A model generated the notes under the pieces. The model was not told the DNA's origin. It was given only the letters and a program-made list of their open reading frames with translations, and made no database searches. The position numbers and the translations under genes were made by a program. 64,000 nt of DNA. Origin: LZORAL124-50-18 sp051208045. Its GTDB lineage: Bacteria; Pseudomonadota; Gammaproteobacteria; Pseudomonadales; Oleiphilaceae. This document shows, piece by piece, positions 7,967 to 16,712 of this stretch; position 1 is the stretch's first letter; every line of letters begins with the position of its first letter. The stretch is from contig JBPJFY010000001.1 in NCBI GenBank assembly GCA_051208045.1, positions 434,001-498,000 of the forward strand, read 5' to 3'.

Positions 7967-9244
7967 TTATTTTGGTTTCCGGTCGAAAAAGTATTGAGGC
8001 TCGTCCTGAATATTGAGCAATGTGCGCCGCACCAGATCCAGAGTGATAAATGTGACGATTTGCTGGAAAAACTCCCGATTGCCCGGGATGAGCAGGCGTT
8101 GTGTTTGCAGTGCGCCTTTTCGGCCCCAGGCAATCCACAGGGTACCGACCGGCTTGTCCTCTGTGCCGCCGGAGGGGCCTGCAATCCCTGAGACCGCGAT
8201 GGCGACATGCGCACCGCTCTTCGCCAGAGCGCCTTCCGCCATTTCCCGCACCACGGGCTCACTGACCGCGCCATGGTCAGTCAGCGTGGCTTCCTGAACG
8301 CCGAGCAATTCAGATTTCATCGCGTTTGAATAGGTAACAAACCCGGCATCGAACACGTCGGACGCGCCCGCAACGCGGGTGATGTGCGACGCGATGCGAC
8401 CCCCGGTGCAACTTTCGGCGGTAACCAGCTTCTCACCGCGTGACCGAAGTTCCTCGATGACAATTTCCGGCACGGACTTCCCCTGGTCCCCCAGCACATG
8501 GCTCCCCAGGAGCGCTTTCACTTGCGCTAAACGCGCCTGGCGGTGTTCCGGGTCGACGGCATCCGAGGCGGTAAGCTTCACGTCAATAAACGGCAGCGCT
8601 GCCCGATACCCCAGTGTGATATCCTCCGGCCAGTCAGGAATGCCATGGGAAATCAGTTTTTGAATTCGCGCCTCGCCCAGGCCGAAGACCTGAAATTTGT
8701 CGGTGTGAAAGCGAGGCAGCTGATCAAAACGGGATAGGATAAGCGGCAGAATCGTGTCTTGCAGCATGCCTTTCAGCTCTCGGGGAACGCCAGGCGTGCA
8801 AATGATGAGACAGTGATTCAAGGTCAGGTAGAAACCCACGGCACTGCCAATGGGATTGGGGATGATGGCGCAGTCCTGTGGCAGGTGGGCCTGCTTGAGG
8901 TTGGGTTCGCTCAGCTCAAAGCCCCGCTGTTCACACCAGGCTTCAATGTGCGCCCGGGCTTCCGGATGTTCAACCACTTTGTCGCCGGCTGCCAGGGCTA
9001 GTCCTTCCGCAGTCAGGTCATCGGTGGTCGGACCCAGACCGCCATTGATAATGAGTACCTGGGCCTGTTCGCTGATGCGTTCGATTTGTTCACTCAACAG
9101 CTTCAGGTCATCGCCAATGGTCACTTTTCGTCGCAGAGGAATGCCGTGCTCCAGCAGCTTGTGGGCAATCATGCTGGAGTTGCTGTCGACGATGTCGCCA
9201 TTCATGAGTTCGCTGCCGGTGAGTAAGAGTTCAATGGCTGGCAT
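7967..9244 (-). CDS. cinA: CinA-like protein (nucleotide-binding plus NMN amidohydrolase domains)
   Basis: A 425-residue CinA. The N-terminal MoCF-like domain (about 1-170) has LLTGSELMNG and NGGLGPTTDD. The C-terminal PncC-type domain (about 265-415) has TAESCTGG, SGIAGPSGGT and KPVGTLWIAW. The family deamidates nicotinamide mononucleotide in pyridine nucleotide salvage; the N-terminal domain acts as an ADP-ribose pyrophosphatase in some members. The length is normal. It is divergent from the hydroxyacid dehydrogenase gene, with 86 bases between them. Confidence 0.93.
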   Translation of the reverse strand: MPAIELLLTGSELMNGDIVDSNSSMIAHKLLEHGIPLRRKVTIGDDLKLLSEQIERISEQAQVLIINGGLGPTTDDLTAEGLALAAGDKVVEHPEARAHIEAWCEQRGFELSEPNLKQAHLPQDCAIIPNPIGSAVGFYLTLNHCLIICTPGVPRELKGMLQDTILPLILSRFDQLPRFHTDKFQVFGLGEARIQKLISHGIPDWPEDITLGYRAALPFIDVKLTASDAVDPEHRQARLAQVKALLGSHVLGDQGKSVPEIVIEELRSRGEKLVTAESCTGGRIASHITRVAGASDVFDAGFVTYSNAMKSELLGVQEATLTDHGAVSEPVVREMAEGALAKSGAHVAIAVSGIAGPSGGTEDKPVGTLWIAWGRKGALQTQRLLIPGNREFFQQIVTFITLDLVRRTLLNIQDEPQYFFDRKPK

Positions 9245-9330
9245 GGGGCGGGTCTCCTGCTTTACTATTAGGCGGATTACTGGGCCATAACTATGAGCAG
9301 TTTACTCAATCCGAGGGAGAGTTTCGAGCA

Positions 9331-10293
9331 ATGCATGGTGTGATTTTAGATGCGGAAAGTATGGGCACAGACATCAACTGGGCAGCGATCCACGGCTGTT
9401 TTGACGCTGTTGAGTCGTGGCCGGCTACCGCTGCCGAGCAGGCGGCGGAGCGTATCCAGTCGGCAGACATTGTGGTGGTGAACAAGGTCGTGATTGGCGA
9501 GAACGAGTTGGCCGGCGCGCATCGTCTCAAACTGATTGCCGTAACTGCGACCGGCACCAACAATATTGACTTGAATGCCGCCCGGGCGAAAGGCATCCGG
9601 GTGTGTAATGTCACGCAATATGGTGCACCGACCATCGTGCAGCACACACTGTCGTTGATGTTCGCTCTGGCCAACCGGCTGGTGGATTACGTCGACGATG
9701 TTCGCGCCGGGAAGTGGCAGGAGAGCCCGCAATTTTGTTTGATGAGCCATCCGATTATGGAGCTGGAAGGCAAAACACTGGGGATTATTGGTTATGGGGA
9801 TTTGGGGCAGCATTTGGCGCGGGTGGCAACGGCACTGGGTCTGCGTGTGCTGTTGGGTGCGCGCCCGGGACAGCCGACTGGTGAGGTCGACGGCTATCCG
9901 CGTGTGAGCCTGGATGCCTTGCTGCCACAGGTCGATGTGCTGTCCATTCATTGTTTGCTGAGTGAAGAAACGCGCAATTTAATTTCAGCGAAAGAACTGG
10001 CCCAAATGAAGCCATCGGCATTGTTGATTAATGTGGCCCGGGGCGGGATTGTGAATGAAGTGGATTTGGCACAGGCATTGAAAGCAGGAGCGCTGGGGGG
10101 CGCGGCGCTGGATGTGCTCAGTACTGAACCGCCGAGAGACGGCAATGTGCTGTTGGATGGGATGATTCCAAATCTGATTATCACGCCGCATTGTGCCTGG
10201 GCAAGTCGGGAAGCACGGCAGCGGCTGGCGGACAAAACGGCAGAGAACATCCAGAGATTCATTTCAGAAACGCCGCAAGCCTATGTGAATTAA
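9331..10293 (+). CDS. D-2-hydroxyacid dehydrogenase (glycerate/hydroxypyruvate reductase type)
   Basis: A 320-residue NAD-dependent enzyme. The Rossmann loop is GYGDLG. The catalytic triad is Arg237 (NVARGG), Glu266 (TEPP) and His287 (TPHCAW). Overall it resembles HprA-type hydroxypyruvate/glycerate dehydrogenases, which reduce hydroxypyruvate or glyoxylate. A GAGGGAGAG ribosome site precedes the ATG. It is divergent from cinA and has no partner gene, so exact substrate preference is inferred from family only. Confidence 0.88.
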   Translation: MHGVILDAESMGTDINWAAIHGCFDAVESWPATAAEQAAERIQSADIVVVNKVVIGENELAGAHRLKLIAVTATGTNNIDLNAARAKGIRVCNVTQYGAPTIVQHTLSLMFALANRLVDYVDDVRAGKWQESPQFCLMSHPIMELEGKTLGIIGYGDLGQHLARVATALGLRVLLGARPGQPTGEVDGYPRVSLDALLPQVDVLSIHCLLSEETRNLISAKELAQMKPSALLINVARGGIVNEVDLAQALKAGALGGAALDVLSTEPPRDGNVLLDGMIPNLIITPHCAWASREARQRLADKTAENIQRFISETPQAYVN

Positions 10294-10503
10294 TATGCAC
10301 CGAGAAGGAGAGGTGAGCGCACTTTTGCTGTGCACATTCAGTGGCTACACGGGAACGGGAAAGTGATTACGCTTTAACTAATGCGTCAGTATCCTGTTGA
10401 TTAATAATGGGTATTGGTGTGGTTGGCGTAGTGTTAGCATATTGCAGATAAACTAAAGAGGTATTTTGTTTGCCTCTAAGTGGTTAATCTGTGAGAGGCC
10501 AAC

Positions 10504-12516
10504 ATGCGTCATCTGCAACCAACAGCCGAAAGTAATGTGATCGCACTTCCCCAGGCACGTTTGCCTGTGATTGTGGTGGGTGCCGGTCCCGTGGGTGTGC
10601 GTTTTACCGAAGAGTTGCTCAAGCGTAATCCCGGCCAACCCGTCTATATATTTGGTGATGAGCCCTGGCAGCCCTACAACCGGGTGAAACTCTCCTCATT
10701 GTTGGCTGGTGAAATCAGTGTGGCGGACATTGCCAACATTCCGCGGATTGAAGCACGCAATCCACTGGTTCAGCACTTGAGCGTGCGCATTGTGTCTATT
10801 GACCCGGATCTGAAAAAGGTCGTGGACTCAGAAGGACAGGACTATTTCTACGAAACGCTGGTGTTGGCGACAGGATCGCGGGCGCATGTGCCGTCCGTCA
10901 AAGGCGTGCATCTGAAAAATGTCTTTACCTTCCGTGATTTAAAGGATACCGAACATCTAAAAGCTCGAACCGCACGAAGCCGGCATGTGGTGGTTGTGGG
11001 CGGGGGGTTGCTCGGCCTTGAAGCGGCGCGGGCGTTGCAACAGAACCATACGTTGGTCACCGTGGTACAGCAAGCGCCCAGGCTCATGAATCGGCAGTTG
11101 GACGAACGTGGCGCTGAGCTGTTGCGCGCAACGTTGACCGGGATGAAAATCGAAACGTTTATCGGCCAGGGCGTGCGGGAGATTACTTCACAGGATGGGC
11201 AGACGGTAGGTGGGGTTTTACTGCGCTCGGGTGAGTATATCTACTGTGATACCGTGTTGTTGTGCGCAGGCATCCAGCCAAACAGTGAATTGGCGCGTCG
11301 TGCCTGGATTCCCGTGTCACGGGGCATCCGTGTGAATGACCAGCTCCAGACAGGCGAGCCGGATATCTATGCCATTGGTGAGTGCGCCGAGCATCGCGGG
11401 AAAACCTATGGCCTGGTGTCTCCGGGGTATGAACAGGCTGCGATTGCTGCTGAAATCATTGCCCAAGGGGCGGACGCCGATCATCTGCCTTCCTATCATG
11501 GGTCTGCCGACGTGACACAGCTGAAAGTGATCGGAAAAACTGTGTTCAGTATGGGCGAAGTGGCCGACCCCGACCCCCGGCATGGCCTGATGCAAGTGAC
11601 GTATCAATCGAGAGACGGGAGCGTCTACCGGAAAATTGTGCTCTATAAGCACCGGTTGATTGGGGCGTTGGCGGTGGGCGAGTGGGAAGCCATTCCTCGC
11701 CTGCGGGAAGCGTTGACACATCAGCGCCTGGTTCTGCCTTGGCAGTGGCTACGCTTCAAGTTAACCGGTGATTTATGGGGGGAAGGTGAGCAGGAAGTGC
11801 AACAGTGGCAGGCGTCGGCCATTGTCTGTCAATGCAACGGAGTCACCAAAGGAGCCTTGGTTGCAGCGTTAGAAAATGGGTGTCAGACCGTTCCGGAGTT
11901 GAAAGCTTGCACGGGGGCGGCGACGACATGCGGTACCTGTCAGCCTTTGGTTCAAAGCCTGGTGGGTGGTTTGGCAGAGAAAGAGGCGTCGCCCGGCTAC
12001 CGGTGGCTGTCGGGGGTGTCCATGGTGGCCATGCTGGTTGCGTTGCTCATCGCCTTTCTGCCGGCCCAAACCAATGCATTATCCGTGAAAGACATCTCCC
12101 TGTGGGAGTGGTTACGGACGGACGCCCTGGCGAAACAGGTGACGGGATTTTCACTGCTCGGCTTGTCGTTGCTTGCTCTGGTGGTATCCATGCGCAAGCG
12201 GGTTCGCTGGTTTCGCTGGGGAGACTTTCCCTGGTGGCGCCTGGTGCATGCGGTCATTGGGCTGTTGTGCGTCGGCGTATTGATTCTGCACACGGGCTTC
12301 AGTCTGGGAGAAAACCTCAATAGGTGGTTGATCCTCGACTACCTGGCCATTCTGCTGGTCGGTAGCTTGGTGGCCTTGTTCATCGCCTTTGAGCACCGGT
12401 TGAGTGATCGTATGGCCCGTCGGACCCGTCAGAGTGGCTATTGGCTCCACCTGCTCGTGGCCTGGCCGTTGCCCGCACTGCTGGGCGCGCATGTGTTGTC
12501 GGTGTATTACTTTTAG
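10504..12516 (+). CDS. NirB-like FAD/NAD(P)H oxidoreductase fused to [2Fe-2S] and di-haem-b-like membrane domain
   Basis: A 670-residue fusion. Residues about 18-400 form a pyridine-nucleotide-disulphide-type flavoprotein like the N-terminal half of NirB/NasB: VVGAGPVG for FAD, VVGGGLLGLEAA for NAD(P), and AIGECAEH. A BFD-like domain follows with Cys442-x-Cys444 and Cys476-x2-Cys479. The sirohaem nitrite-reducing half is absent. In its place are about five membrane helices (from residue 497). Two of them carry His582-x13-His596 and His649-x13-His663, a spacing typical of two stacked b haems in ferric-reductase and cytochrome b561-like proteins. I infer electron flow from cytoplasmic NAD(P)H across the membrane to the cytochrome encoded next. 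Confidence 0.85.
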   Translation: MRHLQPTAESNVIALPQARLPVIVVGAGPVGVRFTEELLKRNPGQPVYIFGDEPWQPYNRVKLSSLLAGEISVADIANIPRIEARNPLVQHLSVRIVSIDPDLKKVVDSEGQDYFYETLVLATGSRAHVPSVKGVHLKNVFTFRDLKDTEHLKARTARSRHVVVVGGGLLGLEAARALQQNHTLVTVVQQAPRLMNRQLDERGAELLRATLTGMKIETFIGQGVREITSQDGQTVGGVLLRSGEYIYCDTVLLCAGIQPNSELARRAWIPVSRGIRVNDQLQTGEPDIYAIGECAEHRGKTYGLVSPGYEQAAIAAEIIAQGADADHLPSYHGSADVTQLKVIGKTVFSMGEVADPDPRHGLMQVTYQSRDGSVYRKIVLYKHRLIGALAVGEWEAIPRLREALTHQRLVLPWQWLRFKLTGDLWGEGEQEVQQWQASAIVCQCNGVTKGALVAALENGCQTVPELKACTGAATTCGTCQPLVQSLVGGLAEKEASPGYRWLSGVSMVAMLVALLIAFLPAQTNALSVKDISLWEWLRTDALAKQVTGFSLLGLSLLALVVSMRKRVRWFRWGDFPWWRLVHAVIGLLCVGVLILHTGFSLGENLNRWLILDYLAILLVGSLVALFIAFEHRLSDRMARRTRQSGYWLHLLVAWPLPALLGAHVLSVYYF

Positions 12517-12576
12517 GCGGCATTGAATTGCGATGCTGTGTTGTCGGGCTTAAAACGTATTGCCTGAGGAGTTCTC

Positions 12577-13917
12577 TTGAAACGAATAGCATGGGCCCTG
12601 TGGGGCGTCCTGACCCTGGCGGTGGCGGGCTATTTTGCCTGGCCGCTGGTGGTGGATGAAGACAAGTCGGTGTATCTGATTGGTGAGACAACCAGCGGGC
12701 ATTACCAGATTGAACTGGCGTGCAGCAGTTGTCATACCGAACCTTTTGGCGGTAAGGAAGTGATCCAGGCGGCATGCACCCAATGCCACGGTGCGGAGTT
12801 GAAAGCAGCGCATGATTCGCACCCGAAATCCAAATTTACTGACCCCAGAAATGCAGACCGGGTTGCGATACTGGATGCGCGCTACTGTGCTACCTGCCAT
12901 ACCGAGCATGATCGGGAGAACACACATGATATGGGCGTGACACTGGCGGAGGATTTCTGCTATCGCTGTCATGAAGATGTGGCGGAAGACCGGCCGTCGC
13001 ACGATGGTTTGGCGTTTGACAGTTGTGATGATGCGGGCTGTCACAACTACCATGATAACCGGGCGCTGTATGAAGATTTTCTGGTGGCTAACGCGAATGG
13101 TCACTGGCTTAAGGATGCGCCTCAATCGTTGGCCCGCACGGCCTTTGACAAGGAAATGAAGAAGGTGCTTGATGAGAACAGAGCGAATCCGGCACCGGAT
13201 GCCCCGGCGGTCTGGTTGAGCGAACCGGCGCTGAGTCATTGGCAAGCCAGCCAGCACGCACAAGCTGGAGTGAACTGTACCGATTGTCACGAGCAATCCT
13301 CAGTCGATTCAAGTGGGCTGCGTGAATGGGTAGAAAAGCCAGCGATACCCGTGTGTATCGACTGCCATCAGAATGAGTTCAAAGGATTCACCGAAGGTAA
13401 ACATGGAATGAAGTTGGCAGGCATGCAGGCAAAAGATGTGGCGGAGATGAAGGCGATGTCGCCGGGAGATGCCAGGCTACCGTTTCACGAAGACGCTCTG
13501 GAAACGTCACTCACCTGCAACAGCTGTCACTCCACGCATCGTTTTGACACCCAGGTGGCGGCCGTGGATGCCTGCCTGGGGTGCCATGCGGATGAACATG
13601 CCGTTGCGTTTGAGTCCTCACCGCATGCGTCAGCACGAAGCCCTGAGGGTGAGCCGCAGGTGACCTGCGCAACCTGCCACTTACCGCGCGTGCCAGATGA
13701 GCCTGGGGCTGAGCTCACGGAAGTGAGCGTGTGGCATAACCAGAATGCGACGCTAAGACCGAACGAAAAAATGATTCGACCTGTTTGTATGAACTGTCAC
13801 TCATTGGCTTTCTCACTGGATGCGCTGGCCGATCCTGAATTGATTCGAACGAATTTTACCGGCCAACCTGCGCGGCATGTAGAGTCGATTGAAATGGCTG
13901 TAGAGCGCGCCAAATAG
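12577..13917 (+). CDS. Exported 11-haem c-type cytochrome
   Basis: A 446-residue protein with an N-terminal signal anchor (about 3-24). It has ten CxxCH motifs (CSSCH, CTQCH, CATCH, CYRCH, CTDCH, CIDCH, CNSCH, CLGCH, CATCH, CMNCH) and one CDDAGCH, a C-x4-CH variant, giving up to 11 haems. The start codon is TTG, with GAGGAG five bases upstream. It follows the membrane flavoprotein gene by 60 bases and is probably in the same operon. It is likely a periplasmic electron carrier or terminal reductase anchored in the inner membrane. It does not match NrfA by motif (no CxxCK), so the acceptor is unknown. Confidence 0.88.
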   Translation: MKRIAWALWGVLTLAVAGYFAWPLVVDEDKSVYLIGETTSGHYQIELACSSCHTEPFGGKEVIQAACTQCHGAELKAAHDSHPKSKFTDPRNADRVAILDARYCATCHTEHDRENTHDMGVTLAEDFCYRCHEDVAEDRPSHDGLAFDSCDDAGCHNYHDNRALYEDFLVANANGHWLKDAPQSLARTAFDKEMKKVLDENRANPAPDAPAVWLSEPALSHWQASQHAQAGVNCTDCHEQSSVDSSGLREWVEKPAIPVCIDCHQNEFKGFTEGKHGMKLAGMQAKDVAEMKAMSPGDARLPFHEDALETSLTCNSCHSTHRFDTQVAAVDACLGCHADEHAVAFESSPHASARSPEGEPQVTCATCHLPRVPDEPGAELTEVSVWHNQNATLRPNEKMIRPVCMNCHSLAFSLDALADPELIRTNFTGQPARHVESIEMAVERAK

Positions 13918-14041
13918 CCAAATTAAACAGGGGCTGGAAGAGCATGGGTAAAGCGCTGAACACTACAGCGCAAACAAGAGACCGGACAGAAATCCGGCGA
14001 ACGATTCACTGACTAAGCACGAAACCAAGGAGAGTAAACCT

Positions 14042-14629
14042 ATGTTTACACACACAACCATGAAGAAAACACTGATAGCTGCAACGACGATGGGCGTTGT
14101 TGTCGGACTGTCGGGCTGTGGCGAAGAAAAGGCCGCCGGAATCGAGCCGCAGATCTATACCGACTCGCTCTTTGCGGTGATGAACGCCGATCGCGCCAAC
14201 TACACGAAGTTGATCGTGAAGCGCCTGGGGCCAGCAGGGGCGGGAACCATTAAACCGGATGAACATTGGAAGGATATCGACAATGGTGCACCGTTGCCCG
14301 CACAGATGTTCCGTGCCGGAGCCGAGGAAGTCGCCAGTGTCACGGACAAGTTCACGTATTCCCTCCAATCACTCTGGCCGATCAACAAACAGAATAAGCC
14401 GCGAACCGACATGGAAAAGCAGGGACTGACGTACATTAACGAAAATCCGGGGATGAACTTCTATGGTACGGAAGAGCTGGGCGGTAAAAAGTACTTCACC
14501 GCTGTGTATCCGGACGTGGCAGTGGCTACGCCCTGTGTCACCTGTCATAACGATCATAAAGACAGCCCACGGACCGATTTCAAAATTGGCGAAGTGATGG
14601 GTGGCGTCGTCATCCGGGTGCCTTTATAG
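14042..14629 (+). CDS. Haem-binding lipoprotein, Tll0287-like (DUF3365) domain
   Basis: A 195-residue protein with a signal peptide and lipobox LSGC (Cys at about 26). A later Met (MKKT, 14060) is an equally good start. The body resembles the Tll0287-like/DUF3365 domain, a PAS-like fold with one covalently bound c haem. The single CVTCH motif lies near the C-terminus, as in that family. Such domains are proposed redox or gas sensors. It stands alone here rather than fused to a kinase or cyclase, so it may sense, carry electrons or pass signal to another protein in this operon. Confidence 0.8.
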   Translation: MFTHTTMKKTLIAATTMGVVVGLSGCGEEKAAGIEPQIYTDSLFAVMNADRANYTKLIVKRLGPAGAGTIKPDEHWKDIDNGAPLPAQMFRAGAEEVASVTDKFTYSLQSLWPINKQNKPRTDMEKQGLTYINENPGMNFYGTEELGGKKYFTAVYPDVAVATPCVTCHNDHKDSPRTDFKIGEVMGGVVIRVPL

Positions 14630-14690
14630 CGCGCTGGGTGCAGCCAAAGGCAACACATCAAAAAATAATCAGCACATACAGGAGTGTGAC

Positions 14691-15050
14691 ATGACAACCT
14701 TATACGAAAAACTGGGCGGCGAAGCCGCTGTGGATGCGGCCGTCGATATTTTCTACCGCAAAGTGCTCGCGGATGATCGCATCAATCAATACTTTGATGG
14801 CGTGGACATGGATGGTCAGGCCCAGAAACAGAAGGCATTTTTGACCATGGTATTTGGTGGTCCGAATAACTATACGGGCAAAGACATGCGCGAAGGGCAC
14901 AAGCACTTAACCGGCTTGAACGATTCGCATGTGGACGCGGTGATCGAGAATCTGGGCGCGACGCTGAAGGAACTTGGCGTGGGTGACGAAGACATTGCTC
15001 AGATCGCCGGTATTGCGAACAGCGTGCGAGACGACGTACTCAATCGCTGA
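14691..15050 (+). CDS. Group I truncated haemoglobin
   Basis: A 119-residue 2-on-2 globin. It begins TTLYEKLGGEAAVDAAV, typical of group I truncated haemoglobins. Tyr22 matches the B10 distal residue, and the FGGPNNYTGKDM segment leads to the proximal His, most likely His70. The family binds O2 and NO, and several members detoxify NO or support anaerobic or micro-oxic respiration. A CAGGAG site precedes the ATG at 14691; an upstream in-frame start overlapping the previous gene has no such support. It is the last gene before a hairpin terminator. Confidence 0.92.
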   Translation: MTTLYEKLGGEAAVDAAVDIFYRKVLADDRINQYFDGVDMDGQAQKQKAFLTMVFGGPNNYTGKDMREGHKHLTGLNDSHVDAVIENLGATLKELGVGDEDIAQIAGIANSVRDDVLNR

Positions 15051-15058
15051 CAAACCGT

Positions 15059-15084
15059 CGTTCGGGGATTGCCGAACGGCCTTT
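15059..15084 (+). terminator. Intrinsic terminator after the globin gene
   Basis: A perfect seven-pair stem, CGTTCGG/CCGAACG (15059-15065 and 15072-15078), has a six-base loop and then GCCTTTC. It lies nine bases past the globin stop and would end the four-gene redox operon. The T run is short. Confidence 0.55.
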
Positions 15085-15149
15085 CAATGAATTACTCTGT
15101 TTTGGAGGTGCGGCGTTGGCCCCCTCCCTTTTTTATACATAGGTCAGGT

Positions 15150-16112
15150 ATGAGTCACATAGTCTATCAGCACGACGAAATTGATATTGTGCCGGGAGAA
15201 ACGGTGTTGGACCTGCTTCTGGATGCCGGGCACGACATTCCCTTTGGGTGCCGGGCGGGTGTCTGTCACTCCTGTTTGATGAAAGCGGAGGAAGGAGAGG
15301 TCCCTGAACTCGCGCAGAGCGGGTTGAAGGATACCCTGAAGCAGCAGGGGTATTTCCTCGCCTGTTGCTGCCGGCCCGAGTCGGCCATTCGTATTCGCAG
15401 CGCCGATGAAGCGGGCGTGCGGTATCCGGTAACCGTGACGGATAAAACGCTGCTGAATGCAAATACCCTACGCTTGCGCGTTCAGACGGATATGGACTAT
15501 CGTCCCGGCCAGTACGTCGCCTTGTACGCCGGGGGTGTACACCGGAGCTACTCTATCGCCAGTGTGCCCGTGCTGGAAGACTCGATCGAATTTCATATCC
15601 GATTATTGCCGGATGGCGTCATGAGCCAGTATCTGCTGGAGGAAGTGGCCGAAGGCCAGCTCCTGGAAATTTCCGAACCGCAAGGCACGTGTTTTTATGC
15701 GCTGGAGCGCAGCGATCAGCCCATAGTGATGGTGGGGATCGGGACAGGATTAGCGCCTCTGTATGGCATCGCTCGGGATGCGTTACATCAAGGCCATCAA
15801 GGCCAAATCACATTGCTGGTGGGCGCGGCGAGTGCGGATACGCTCTACTATCAATCGGAATTGGCTGCTTTGGCGACGCGGTATGATCAGTTTTCCGTCC
15901 ATTACTCGGTTTTGCAGGGTGACGTTACTCCAGGCAAGGAGGTAAGCCCCTTGGCGATTGACGACCTGGTGAAAACGCTGTTCCCCGAAACGCGAGGTAT
16001 GGTTGCTTACCTCTGTGGCTCAGCGCCGCGGGTGCAGCAGCTCAAAAAAGCCATCTTTGTGGCGGGCGCCAACATGCGTGACATCCACTGTGATGAGTTT
16101 TTGCCCTCCTGA
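15150..16112 (+). CDS. Ferredoxin-NAD(P)H reductase fusion ([2Fe-2S] plus FNR)
   Basis: A 320-residue reductase. The plant-type ferredoxin domain has Cys34, Cys39 and Cys42 (CRAGVCHSC) and a fourth Cys in the ACCC cluster (residues 72-74). The FNR module follows with RPGQYV, RSYSIAS for FAD and GIGTGLAPLYG for NAD(P)H. This order is that of oxygenase reductases and of flavohaemoglobin-like electron donors. The ATG at 15150 starts a normal ferredoxin strand. It follows the globin terminator by about 65 bases, so it may have its own promoter. It could reduce the neighbouring globin, but that is inference from position. Confidence 0.87.
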   Translation: MSHIVYQHDEIDIVPGETVLDLLLDAGHDIPFGCRAGVCHSCLMKAEEGEVPELAQSGLKDTLKQQGYFLACCCRPESAIRIRSADEAGVRYPVTVTDKTLLNANTLRLRVQTDMDYRPGQYVALYAGGVHRSYSIASVPVLEDSIEFHIRLLPDGVMSQYLLEEVAEGQLLEISEPQGTCFYALERSDQPIVMVGIGTGLAPLYGIARDALHQGHQGQITLLVGAASADTLYYQSELAALATRYDQFSVHYSVLQGDVTPGKEVSPLAIDDLVKTLFPETRGMVAYLCGSAPRVQQLKKAIFVAGANMRDIHCDEFLPS

Positions 16113-16198
16113 TTCCCTTCCTTGCACAAGTGCACCGTGGACATTCCCGTTAAAACCATGCAGGCTATCGAGTCTTTGAACGGATATCGGTATTGGCC

Positions 16199-16618
16199 AT
16201 GTGGATTCAAAAGTCAATGACACTCACACCGCGCTCTCGCGGTTTTCATTTGATTACGGAAGAGGTGATACGTCAGCTTCCGGAACTCGCCAAGTGTGAC
16301 GTCGGGCTCTGTCATTTGTTCATTCAACATACTTCCGCTTCGCTCACCGTCAATGAAAATGCGGACCCCACCGTTCGACAGGATTTTGAATCCCACTTCA
16401 ATCAGTCTGTGCCGGAAAATGCGCCGTACTACCGCCATACGCTCGAGGGGAGTGATGATATGCCCGCACACCTGAAAAGCAGCTTGCTGGGGTGTAGTTT
16501 GACGCTGCCTGTGTCCCGGGGTCGTCTGGCGCTGGGTACCTGGCAGGGCATCTATTTGTGTGAACATCGTAACCACGGTGGGGCCCGCCACTTGATGGTG
16601 ACGCTGCACGGGGAATAA
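16199..16618 (+). CDS. YjbQ-family (UPF0047) protein
   Basis: A 139-residue protein of the YjbQ/UPF0047 family, with the signature HTSASLTVNENADP and the C-terminal GTWQGIYLCEHR. These small beta proteins are conserved; weak thiamine-phosphate synthase activity has been reported for some, and the true role is unclear. The frame is open to a TTG at 16193; I prefer the ATG at 16199. No strong ribosome site is visible. Confidence 0.88.
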   Translation: MWIQKSMTLTPRSRGFHLITEEVIRQLPELAKCDVGLCHLFIQHTSASLTVNENADPTVRQDFESHFNQSVPENAPYYRHTLEGSDDMPAHLKSSLLGCSLTLPVSRGRLALGTWQGIYLCEHRNHGGARHLMVTLHGE

Positions 16619-16712
16619 TCCACACCGCCCTTTGCGCTATTCCGGTTTCATTTCTATGCTGTATAGAAGTGCACGCCAAATATCATCACCGGTCAACAAG
16701 GGCATTGTTTGA

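Noticed and set aside
10405..10420. Possible FNR-type site (TTGAT) ahead of the redox operon
   Set aside because: Only one half-site matches; the second half differs at most positions, so regulation by FNR cannot be claimed from sequence.
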